The translations under genes and the position numbers were made by a program. Under the pieces are notes generated by a model, which was not told where the DNA came from, searched no databases, and saw only the letters and a program-made list of their open reading frames with translations. Shown here in pieces: positions 1 to 7,253 of a stretch of DNA of 64,000 bases; position 1 is the first letter of the stretch, and each line of letters opens with the position of its first letter. The stretch is from NCBI RefSeq assembly GCF_004114615.1, contig NZ_CP035300.1:1984001-2048000 (forward strand), in the 5' to 3' direction. Source of the stretch: Dyella sp. M7H15-1. Its GTDB lineage: Bacteria; Pseudomonadota; Gammaproteobacteria; Xanthomonadales; Rhodanobacteraceae.

Positions 1-2
1 CG

Positions 3-416
3 TTCGCGAACTTCGAATACCAGAACATCCACATCGACGGTTACAACGAAAGTGGCAATGATGCCACCGCCATGTGGTTTGGTCGCCAGGAACGCAATGC
101 ACTGATCAGCACACTCGGCTGGCGCCTGCAAGGACATTGGCAGTACAACGCGGTGAATCTGCAGCCCTATGTCGAACTGGGCTGGAATCACGACAGCCGC
201 GCCAGCACCGACATGGTGACGGCAGGTCTCAACAGCATGAACGGCAGCTTCGAAATGGCCGGCTTCACGCCTGACAAGAACTGGGGCTCCGCCAATGTGG
301 GTTTGGTAGCACAGTTCACACCAAACTTGTCCGGCTGGATCGCCTACAACGGCCACTTCAGCGACAACAGCCAGCGTTACAACGCCATCAACCTGGGGAT
401 GAAGTTCGGCTTCTAA
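3..416 (+). CDS. C-terminal end of an autotransporter-type outer-membrane beta-barrel protein (partial)
   Basis: The reading frame is open from the window edge, so only the last 137 codons are present. The translation alternates polar and hydrophobic residues in the way of amphipathic beta strands (for example LISTLGWRL, VGLVAQFTPNLSGWIAYNG) and ends in NLGMKFGF, with the terminal aromatic residue expected of barrels inserted by the BAM machinery. This fits the last strands of a type V autotransporter translocator domain, such as the esterase type. The passenger domain lies outside the window, so substrate and activity cannot be judged. A strong terminator follows 14 bases downstream, so it is the last gene of its transcript. 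Confidence 0.75.
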   Translation, partial: FANFEYQNIHIDGYNESGNDATAMWFGRQERNALISTLGWRLQGHWQYNAVNLQPYVELGWNHDSRASTDMVTAGLNSMNGSFEMAGFTPDKNWGSANVGLVAQFTPNLSGWIAYNGHFSDNSQRYNAINLGMKFGF

Positions 417-430
417 GCCGGTATCGCTGG

Positions 431-471
431 CAACAAAAAAGCCGTCCGCAATGCGGGCGGCTTTTTTGTTG
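431..471. terminator. Bidirectional rho-independent terminator
   Basis: A GC-rich stem (GCCGTCCGC / GCGGGCGGC, loop AATGC) is flanked by an A-run on the left and a T-run on the right. It can therefore stop both the barrel gene on the plus strand and the convergent lipoprotein gene on the minus strand. Confidence 0.9.
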
Positions 472-491
472 CCACGCTTGGCGTGACCGGC

Positions 492-1355
492 TTATTTGCC
501 CTTGCCGCCTGTCGCGAGATTGAGGATGTCCTTCGCCTGCTGTCGCAGATTGGCGGCATCGCTATCGCTCAACGCTTCGGTACTGCCGCCAGCTTCGTGC
601 GTCTTCAACACCAGCGAACCATCATCATCCCAACCGGCGGTATCCACCGAGGTAGGCTTGGCCGACTGGTTGGCTTTCTTCTGCTGCTGCGCCACCCACG
701 GCTTACCGTCCTTGTAGGCGAAGTCGGTCTTGGTGAAGCCCTTGTCGCCGTAGTCGACCAGTTCGCGGATGAATTTCAGTTCGGTGCCGTCACGGAACAC
801 CTGCCAGGAGCGCGATGCATTCGGCTCAAGCTTGGTGCCGCTGGAAACCTTCATGCCACCGATCTGCTTCTGCACGCCCTGGAAGGCCGCAAGCAATTTT
901 TCACCAGGGGTCTGCTCAGGAGCCAGCTCGATCGCGATGTTCGACGTAGGGTGACCCTGCGTGAGCACCGGCGCCTGCAACGGCATGGTGTAGTGACGAT
1001 CACCGTCGGTCAGCTCGGCCTGCACGATGTACATGTCGTTGGGCGCCACATTCGACGGATTGAAATTCAGCTCGAACGGCTGCGGAAAGGTGGTAGCCGG
1101 GGCGACCATCTTGGTCGCCAGCGGAGCCGAGCCCTGGGCCGTCACATCAACCAGACTGATCACCAGCTTGCCTTGATCGGAGGGCTTGATGTCGCCACGA
1201 AGAGTGATCGTGCCTGAAACGCTGGTAGCGGCGGCGACAGCCGCCGTAGCCGCCTTGCCGTCCGTGTCAGCCGAAGACGACGGGCTGGAAGAATTATTGC
1301 AGCCGGCCAGTGCAACCGCTGCCACTGTCATCAGCGACCAAACAACGCTGCGCAT
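492..1355 (-). CDS. YbaY-family (DUF/PF09619-like) lipoprotein
   Basis: This 287-residue protein begins with a lipoprotein signal peptide ending in the lipobox ALAGC (Cys19), followed by a Ser/Asn-rich linker. Residues about 45-150 resemble the YbaY/YscW-type beta-sandwich domain: SGTITLRGDIKPSDQGKLVI, then a conserved P-F-E-L-N-F motif and MYIVQAELTDG. The remaining C-terminal half has no family I recognise. Family members are outer-membrane lipoproteins of unclear role, some acting as secretion pilotins. The gene stands alone on the minus strand and converges on the terminator at 431-471. The assignment to the YbaY group rests on reading the pattern, not on an alignment. Confidence 0.7.
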   Translation of the reverse strand: MRSVVWSLMTVAAVALAGCNNSSSPSSSADTDGKAATAAVAAATSVSGTITLRGDIKPSDQGKLVISLVDVTAQGSAPLATKMVAPATTFPQPFELNFNPSNVAPNDMYIVQAELTDGDRHYTMPLQAPVLTQGHPTSNIAIELAPEQTPGEKLLAAFQGVQKQIGGMKVSSGTKLEPNASRSWQVFRDGTELKFIRELVDYGDKGFTKTDFAYKDGKPWVAQQQKKANQSAKPTSVDTAGWDDDGSLVLKTHEAGGSTEALSDSDAANLRQQAKDILNLATGGKGK

Positions 1356-1617
1356 GGGATTGAAACCTCAGGTATGGATCGAATCGAACGATTTGTCTGC
1401 ATACGCACGCGCAGCCGACATTCACAGGGAACTCAGAGAATAGCCCAAACTTAAAGCGTGGAAAAGTCAACGCAGTGTGAATTCCATTCGCATGCGTATG
1501 TAATTATTGGATTTAATTCTCCCAACTCTCCCCTGCCCCTTTTGAACACATCCGTAACATCGGATGGGCGAGCCCTTCTCCATCCGGGAGAAGGTGCCGA
1601 TCGCCAGCAGCAGGTAG

Positions 1618-1623
1618 CACGGA
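1618..1623. repeat. Left target-site duplication of the IS21 element (CACGGA)
   Basis: CACGGA lies directly outside the left terminal TGCG of the insertion sequence and is repeated exactly at 4257-4262 outside the right end. IS21-family elements typically duplicate 4-8 bp. Confidence 0.9.
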
Positions 1624-1761
1624 TGCGTATTTCGGCCCATCGTGACCGCCCATTTCGGTAAGGCGTGACCGGTCATTTCGGTAAGCCGTGACCGCCCGTT
1701 TCGGTTGATCGTGACCGATTTTCGACGGTCACCGAAATCAGCGGTCACGGCTTACCGAAAC
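1624..1761. repeat. Iterated transposase-binding repeats at the IS21 left end
   Basis: The motif TTTCGGTAAGSCGTGACCG recurs about every 22-24 bp: near 1629, 1652, 1675 and 1698 in direct orientation and near 1728 and 1743 in inverted orientation. The right end (4210-4256) holds two copies. Multiple end repeats are typical IstA-binding sites in IS21 elements. Confidence 0.8.
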
Positions 1762-1822
1762 GCGCCCCTCGTTGTGCATAACTTCAACGCAACGGCATCC
1801 TCCACGGCTTTTTGGAGTGGCG

Positions 1823-3391
1823 ATGCCGACCCCGCGAGTAGCTATGCGCAAGATCAAAGAATGTCTTCGACTGAAGCTGGAGTGCGACCTCTCGCACGAA
1901 CGCATCGCCTTGGCCTTGGGTCTGTCCAAGGGCGTGGTCAGCAAGTACGTGAAACGTGCCACGGCCGCCGGACTGGACTGGCCCGGCCTGTCCGCCATGG
2001 ACGACAACGCGATTGCCGCCCAGTTGTGTATGTCACCACCCGCCGTGCGTGGCGAGCGGGCACCCATCGATCTGCCATGGGTGCATCGGGAGTTGCGCCG
2101 CAAAGGCGTCACGCGACAATTGTTGTGGCAGGAATACTGCGACGCGAACGCTGGCCGTCTCACGTACCAATACACCCAGTTTTGCCAGCACCTCCACGAC
2201 TACACGGCCTCGCTGCGCCGCTCGATGCGTCAGTTGCACGTTGCCGGTGAAAAGCTGTTTATCGACTACGCCGGCCCCACCCTTGGCGTCGTCAACCCCG
2301 ACACCGGCGAGCTGCGGCGAGCGCACATCTTCGTGGCCGTGCTGGGTGCGTCCAGTTTCACCTATGCCTGCGCCACACCGGGCGAAACGCAGATCGACTG
2401 GCTGCGCGGCTTGACGCAGGCGTTGGCATTTTTTGGTGGCGTGCCGGCGCTGGTGGTACCTGACAATCCGCGCGCGCTGATCACCCAGCCGGATCGCTAC
2501 GAGCCCGTGCTCAACCGTGCTACGCAGGCGTGTGCAGAGCATTACGGCATGGCGATCCTGCCGGCCCGCCCACGACGCCCGCAGGACAAGGCCAAGGTCG
2601 AGGTCGGCGTGCAGGTGGTCGAGCGCTGGATCCTCGCGCGCTTGCGCCATCCGTGCTTTTTTACCTTCAGCGCTCTCAATCACGCCATCGCCGACCTGCT
2701 GACGGACTTGAATGCACGGCCGTTCAAGAAGCTCGACGGCTCGCGCCGTTCGTGGTTCGAGACGATCGACCGTCCCGCCCTGATGCCCTTGCCGGCGCAA
2801 CCCTATGAGCCGGCGCGCTTCAAGCCGTGCAAGGTCAACATCGATTACCACATCGAGGTCGATGGCCATTACTACAGCGTGCCGCATAGCCTGGTACGCA
2901 AGACCGTCGAGGCGCGCATCACCGACACCACCGTCGAGATCCTGCATGCCGGCCAGCGCATCGCCAGCCACGTCCGCTCCCCGGCGCGCGGACGCCACAC
3001 CACCGTCGCCGACCACATGCCGGCCGCACATCGTGCGCATCGGGAATGGTCACCCGGTCGCTTCCTGCACTGGGCCGACACGATCGGCGCGGCAACCCGT
3101 CAGTTGGTCGAGCACCTGCTGACCGAGCGCCCGCATCCGGAGATGGGCTATCGCAGTTGCCTGGGGCTGCTGGCGCTCGCGCGCCAGTACGGCGACGACC
3201 GCCTGGAAGCGGCCTGCGCACGCGCGTGGGCGATCGGTTCGCGCACGCGCAAATCCGTGCAGTCGATCCTGCACAACAAGCTCGATCAACACCCCTTGCC
3301 CAGCGCCATCGCCCAAACCGACTGGGTCACACCCGACCACGTCAACCTGCGTGGCCCCACCTATTACCGCGATCCACCCACCACTCACTGA
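1823..3391 (+). CDS. istA: IS21-family transposase IstA
   Basis: IstA is the DDE recombinase that cuts and joins IS21 ends. The ATG at 1823 is preferred over the upstream ATG at 1772 because GGAG lies 6 bases before it and the protein then starts [18 protein letters not shown], the usual family beginning. An N-terminal helix-turn-helix covers roughly residues 20-50 ([20 protein letters not shown]). The catalytic core shows the expected acidic residues in [21 protein letters not shown] and [12 protein letters not shown]. The 522-residue length is normal. istB follows at once, with its ribosome site beginning just after the istA stop. Confidence 0.95.
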   Translation: MPTPRVAMRKIKECLRLKLECDLSHERIALALGLSKGVVSKYVKRATAAGLDWPGLSAMDDNAIAAQLCMSPPAVRGERAPIDLPWVHRELRRKGVTRQLLWQEYCDANAGRLTYQYTQFCQHLHDYTASLRRSMRQLHVAGEKLFIDYAGPTLGVVNPDTGELRRAHIFVAVLGASSFTYACATPGETQIDWLRGLTQALAFFGGVPALVVPDNPRALITQPDRYEPVLNRATQACAEHYGMAILPARPRRPQDKAKVEVGVQVVERWILARLRHPCFFTFSALNHAIADLLTDLNARPFKKLDGSRRSWFETIDRPALMPLPAQPYEPARFKPCKVNIDYHIEVDGHYYSVPHSLVRKTVEARITDTTVEILHAGQRIASHVRSPARGRHTTVADHMPAAHRAHREWSPGRFLHWADTIGAATRQLVEHLLTERPHPEMGYRSCLGLLALARQYGDDRLEAACARAWAIGSRTRKSVQSILHNKLDQHPLPSAIAQTDWVTPDHVNLRGPTYYRDPPTTH

Positions 3392-3404
3392 AAAGGAGAC
3401 CACC

Positions 3405-4163
3405 TTGTTGATCCATCCCACCCTTGAACACTTGCGTGCCCTCAAGCTCGACGGCATGGCACAGGCGCTGGAAGAACAGCGCCTGTTGCCGGCCTGTCAC
3501 GATCTGCCGTTCGAAGATCGGCTCGGCATGCTGGTCGATCGCGAACGCCATTGGCGTGACGGTCGACGGCAGGAACGATTACTTCGTGTGGCCAAGCTCA
3601 AACACGCCCAGGCCTGCCTGGAAGATGTGCAGTACAGCGCCGACCGCGGTATCGACAAACGCCTGATCGCCACCTTGTCCGGCGGCGACTGGATCCGGCA
3701 GGGGCAAAGTGTGTTGCTGACCGGTCCGACCGGGGTTGGTAAAACGTGGCTGGCGTGTGCGCTTGGACAACATGCCTGCCGCCAAGGCTTCCCGGTGCTG
3801 TATCAGCGTGTGCCACGCCTCGCCGAGATGCTACGCATCGCCCACGCCGACGGCAGCTTCGGTCGCGTGTTTGCTCAGTTGGCGCGCATCGACGTGCTAA
3901 TCCTTGACGATTGGGGCATGACACCGCTCGATCAGGCGGCGCGCCATGATCTGCTGGAGGTCATCGACGATCGCGGCAACGGCAAATCGACCCTCATCAC
4001 CAGCCAGCTACCGATCGAACACTGGCACGCCTGGCTCAACGATCCCACCCTCGCCGATGCCATCCTCGACCGTCTCGTACACCGCTCTCATCGCATCGTG
4101 TTGAAGGGCGAATCGATGCGCCGAAAGTCCTCCGCCAAGCCAGCCGCCGATACCTCATCGTGA
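3405..4163 (+). CDS. istB: IS21-family helper ATPase IstB
   Basis: IstB is the AAA+ helper that stimulates IstA-mediated transposition and selects the target DNA. A TTG start at 3405 is chosen because AAGGAG (3393-3398) sits six bases upstream and the product then begins with the family pattern [20 protein letters not shown] longer in-frame start at 3351 would overlap istA and lacks this site. The Walker A motif is GPTGVGKTW (about residue 107) and the Walker B motif is DVLILDDWG. The 252-residue length is standard. No damage is visible, so the element may be active. Confidence 0.95.
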   Translation: MLIHPTLEHLRALKLDGMAQALEEQRLLPACHDLPFEDRLGMLVDRERHWRDGRRQERLLRVAKLKHAQACLEDVQYSADRGIDKRLIATLSGGDWIRQGQSVLLTGPTGVGKTWLACALGQHACRQGFPVLYQRVPRLAEMLRIAHADGSFGRVFAQLARIDVLILDDWGMTPLDQAARHDLLEVIDDRGNGKSTLITSQLPIEHWHAWLNDPTLADAILDRLVHRSHRIVLKGESMRRKSSAKPAADTSS

Positions 4164-4256
4164 CCGGTCCAGTTACACTCGAGTGCACCGCACAATGACT
4201 GGCGCTGACCGGTCACGATCAACCGAAATACGCGGTCACGATCGCCGAAATCCGCA

Positions 4257-4262
4257 CACGGA
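4257..4262. repeat. Right target-site duplication of the IS21 element (CACGGA)
   Basis: This is an exact match to 1618-1623, directly outside the right terminal CA of the element. Confidence 0.9.
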
Positions 4263-4406
4263 TGCATATCGTCATCTTGCAGGCAAAACCGCCCGTACGA
4301 GCCACTTGCCTCGATGGTTCCACCCAGCTCAAGCCTGCTCAGCAGCTTGGTCGCCGCGCCACCATCCACGTAGCTCACCGCAATGTCGATGCATTACACC
4401 GGCGAA

Positions 4407-5092
4407 CTACCGTCGCCTACGGCCGCCATCGATTAGCTGCGCTTGGTCGCCGTACCGTTGTCGTACTTGAGGGCTTTGTAACCGCCAAAGCGTCGTGGGA
4501 TATGTCTCAGGCGTGAGGTCTTGCTCACGGAGTGGCAGGTTCAATGAGTTACTGATCTGGATGATTAAAGATTGTGCCGAGGGATTGGCGAGATGGTTTC
4601 TCACGCTGAAGATACATTCTGTCAGATACGTTTTCGGAGGGATATCGCCTAAGCCGTCAACGCTGATGTCTTCCGCACGCTCAACCAAGGCATCCAGCAC
4701 CGCTTGAGTGCCCGCCGTCGGCTGCATGTTTTGCAACCCAGACAAAGCGTTGCCGATGTTTTGGGCACCTAAGGCGGGTGCCTGGAGAATGTACCGTTCC
4801 ATGGCCTGCAGCACCGCCTCGGTGCCGTCCGTCTGCGACATGTTTTGTAGCCCGTATAGGGCGTTACCGATGGCTTTGTCAGATAAAAAGGGGATGCGGG
4901 AAATGTGCAGGACTATGGCCCTCAGCACTGCCTCGGTGCCAGCCGTCTGCGACATGTTTGCAGCCCGTACAGGGCATTGCTAATGTCTTTGGCATCTAAG
5001 GAGGCTGCCGGGGAAATGTGCGGGGCTATGGCATGAGTGTGCGTGGGTTTGTCGGCGCAGCAAAGCGATAAGAGGTGGCTGGCGCTGCACTA
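4407..5092 (-). pseudogene. Frameshifted remnant of a 38-residue-repeat protein, probable type III effector
   Basis: The frame from 4955 down to 4407 encodes two exact-length 38-residue units plus a diverged third, each ending IGNALxGLQN and beginning MSQT-GTEAVL. Upstream (about 5020-4965) another frame encodes a further unit, ISPAASLDAKDISNALYGLQ. The two frames meet at a run of three T's (plus strand, near 4957) where the next unit has four, so a single-base deletion breaks the gene. No start codon is visible before an in-frame TAG near 5093. The helical repeats resemble octotricopeptide-like or SKWP-type effector repeats, but I cannot decide between them. A type III chaperone gene lies directly upstream on the same strand, which suggests an effector. 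Confidence 0.6.
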
Positions 5093-5125
5093 GGATTTGC
5101 ATGGAGGCTTCTAAACGCGGCGCCG

Positions 5126-5458
5126 TCAATTCCGCGAGCGGGAGACCGATTTGTGCAGTAAAACGGTCTCGGTATGACTATCCACGGCGAGCGTGGCGCC
5201 TACCGTGCCATGCTCCAGGCAATTGAGGTGCAACAGTTGTTCCAGATAAGCCTGGCGCGCTTGTCCTTGGGGAAGGGTGTCCAACGGGACGTAGACAAAC
5301 AACTTCGCGGCGGTTTCCACTACTTCCAGGAAAACTTCCATGCCATCTGGCAGGCGCAAGGCAGCGGTGCCTTCATGGCTTAAGGTAAACCCGGCAATAC
5401 CATGGTGGTGGGCAAACTCAGTCAACACGGCCTGGGCCGAAGGAGCAGGGAGAGTCAT
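5126..5458 (-). CDS. CesT-family type III secretion chaperone, C-terminus damaged
   Basis: The 110-residue, acidic product follows the class I type III chaperone pattern: an N-terminal helix (LTEFAHHHGIAGFTL), a strand pair (AALRLPDGMEVFLEVVE, KLFVYVPLD), a helix (ARQAYLEQLLHLNCLEHGT) and a final strand (GATLAVDSHTETVLLHKS). Intact relatives are usually about 140-160 residues and continue with a dimer helix. Here the frame stops at SRSRN, while the neighbouring frame continues IDGAAFRSL, a plausible continuation of that helix, so a frameshift probably removed it. Such chaperones bind effectors encoded next to them; the repeat-protein remnant downstream is the obvious former client. No secretion apparatus genes lie in the window. 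Confidence 0.7.
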   Translation of the reverse strand: MTLPAPSAQAVLTEFAHHHGIAGFTLSHEGTAALRLPDGMEVFLEVVETAAKLFVYVPLDTLPQGQARQAYLEQLLHLNCLEHGTVGATLAVDSHTETVLLHKSVSRSRN

Positions 5459-5576
5459 GTGTATGTACCAGAGATGAGTGTTAGAGCGCCGCTAAGACTA
5501 TCTACAAGATGAAAATTCGATATCAGGTAAACACCTTAGCTGGCGACGAGCGTCTGCTTCGCTCACCTCATCGGTA

Positions 5577-5765
5577 TCAGCGCGAAGAAATGTATTTCTC
5601 GCGACGAATCTGCGGAATCGGCAAACCGAATTCCTTCAGTGCATTGAAAGCGGCATCGACCATGTTGGGATTGCCACACAGATAAGCGATGTCCCGCTCC
5701 GCGGCAGGAGCGATTTCGACCAGCAGGCTCTACACATGACCGATGATCTTGTGCGAAAACTGAAT
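5577..5765 (-). pseudogene. 3' remnant of a ferredoxin-NADP reductase gene
   Basis: Read on the minus strand, the fragment gives HKIIGHV, a TAG stop, then SLLVEIAPAAERDIAYLCGN, PNMVDAAFNALKEFGL and a C-terminus ending RREKYISSR. This is the characteristic NADP-binding C-terminal segment of bacterial ferredoxin/flavodoxin-NADP reductases. Everything upstream of it is missing and an in-frame TAG replaces what was probably a glutamine codon (CAG). It is a dead gene fragment. It adds to the evidence that 4263-5765 is an eroding region. Confidence 0.75.
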
Positions 5766-6280
5766 CGCTCACTTCGCCCGGACCTTCAGGCCTGCCGGCC
5801 CACCCATCTAATGTTACGGATGGGTAATCGGATGCCTTGGAGGCCCGAGACGGGAAAACATCCTTGAATACCCCACATGAATACCCCTACACCTCGTCAG
5901 AAACATCCTTCTATATAGGTCAGACATACCTCCTTGAGCGCTAGGCATCCTTCAAGGAACCTATGTTTCGGCGGGAAAGATGGCTTTTTGGGAGGTCGTT
6001 CTTTCTTGCCTCGCGAAATCTTCTGGTTTCCCTTCATTACACAGGTTGGAGGCACCTCGCAGTTTTCTGCACCGAAAGCACCTACGTGTCAACCCAGTCA
6101 AAGCTGACGCGTTTGTGCGAACGAGGATGATGTTGGCGTGATTTTTCGCAACTTTGTGCGACATCCATCAAAGAACCACGCCAAACAACTTTTCTCTAAC
6201 ACTTGCTCCACAGGTCCGTGCAAGACGTTCCAGTAAGAATCTGCCGGCAGGCGCCCTCTGAATTACTGCGGAAATTTGCG
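5766..6280. other. Gene-poor interval
   Basis: I find no convincing gene here. A 67-codon minus-strand frame (5961-6164) has no recognisable domain and no clear ribosome site. The sequence has a lower GC content than its surroundings and contains several loosely repeated CATCCTTGA/CATCCTTC words near 5865-5955. The right half should hold the promoter of the downstream regulator. Confidence 0.4.
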
Positions 6281-6871
6281 ATGAATCTGCTACCCAATAC
6301 CCATCTCGAATCTACTTCCACGTTTGCCGACCGCATTAAAGTGCTGATTCAGCGCGTTGGCAGCGTGACGGAAATCGCACGGATGTGCGGCTTTTCGGAA
6401 GGCGTCGTACGAAGTTGGCGAGACGGCAACACCGATCCCTCACGTGCACGCTGCGTTACCTTGGCACACACGTTGGGCATATCCCTGGTATGGCTGGTCG
6501 CCGGCGAAGGTTCAATGCAGATCGACCCGAATGACCTCGTGCCTGATGACAATGCCACCAACAGCGCGGAAGCCGCCTCACCCCCCAGACATCGCTCCAA
6601 GTTACGCATGGCGGTAGATAGCCTGGAAACCCGTGGTAGCTTGATGGATGCACAGCGACTCAACACCGCGCTGCACATTCTGCAATCGGAGCTGGATCTG
6701 GCCGAAAGCAGCGTGACACTAGCGGAAAATTCGGACATGTTAGCTGAGTTGTACGACATCCTCGGCCCAGGCGGCAACGATGTGGACGCCACGGCGATGG
6801 TGGCTTTCAATCACCGCCTCGCTGAGCGTTTGAAGGTCAAGCGCAGTATGCCCAGTCGCTTGTCGGCCTGA
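6281..6871 (+). CDS. XRE-type helix-turn-helix transcriptional regulator
   Basis: The product has a Cro/CI-type DNA-binding domain near the N-terminus (FADRIKVLIQRVGSVTEIAR, MCGFSEGVVRSWRDGNTDPS, LGISLVWLVAGEG). The recognition helix is about residues 38-50. The ATG at 6281 (196 residues) is preferred to one 26 codons upstream because the domain then sits at the usual distance from the start. The C-terminal part is helical and acidic with no family I recognise; it lacks the S24 peptidase residues of LexA/CI repressors. It stands alone, with a terminator behind it. Targets are unknown. Confidence 0.75.
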   Translation: MNLLPNTHLESTSTFADRIKVLIQRVGSVTEIARMCGFSEGVVRSWRDGNTDPSRARCVTLAHTLGISLVWLVAGEGSMQIDPNDLVPDDNATNSAEAASPPRHRSKLRMAVDSLETRGSLMDAQRLNTALHILQSELDLAESSVTLAENSDMLAELYDILGPGGNDVDATAMVAFNHRLAERLKVKRSMPSRLSA

Positions 6872-6892
6872 AAACACGCTAATCCCATCCTG

Positions 6893-6926
6893 AAAACGGC
6901 GGCCTCTGGCCGCCGTTTTTTGTCTG
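6893..6926 (+). terminator. Rho-independent terminator
   Basis: The stem AAAACGGCGGCC / GGCCGCCGTTTT with a short TCT loop is followed by TTTTTTG and lies 20 bases after the regulator stop codon. Confidence 0.92.
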
Positions 6927-7009
6927 CGTGTCCTCCAAAACTATCTTCGCGCCCTCCAGCCTCGCCTATGCCAGGACGGGATCATCAGCGTGCGAAGGCA
7001 TCGTAAATA

Positions 7010-7025
7010 ATTGTTTTATAACAAT
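7010..7025. promoter_or_regulatory. Palindrome upstream of the TonB receptor, possible operator
   Basis: ATTGTTTTATAACAAT is a perfect 6-bp-arm inverted repeat in an AT-rich block, about 230 bases before the receptor start. The whole interval 6927-7253 holds no other gene I can support. An operator role is inferred from position only. Confidence 0.3.
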
Positions 7026-7253
7026 AATATCGCAAGTTATGGCGAACTTATGACATGAAATTCACATTTCATCTTGCGTTTTCGTATGAACCTGCCTTAA
7101 CGTGGAAATGACGTCGCCCCAGTTTGACGGCCGGCGACACAAAACGGTGCACCCACTCAAGACAGTCACGCGTGGGGGCCATTTCCATAGTTCCAGGTGG
7201 TTTAGCCAAAGGGAGATAGGACGGCTAGCTATCTATTTGTAAGGGTGTTTGTT

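Larger units (their letters stand above)
1624..4256 (+). mobile_element. IS21-family insertion sequence, apparently intact
   Basis: The element is 2633 bp, within the usual IS21 size. It starts TGCGTATTTCGG and its right end read backwards is TGCGGATTTCGG, giving the TG...CA termini of the family. It carries istA and istB with no frame disruption and is bounded by a perfect 6-bp target duplication, which points to a recent insertion. Removing the element and one duplication copy rejoins a minus-strand reading frame (4378 to 4257 continuing at 1617 to 1467) without frameshift, about 90 codons. I recognise no protein family in that frame, so it may be chance. Confidence 0.95.

Noticed and set aside
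4407..4955. Firm assignment to XopAD/SKWP effectors
   Set aside because: The unit length here is exactly 38 residues, not the roughly 42 of SKWP repeats, so only a general resemblance is claimed.
5961..6164. 67-codon minus-strand frame
   Set aside because: No ribosome site, no domain and no conserved pattern; treated as chance.
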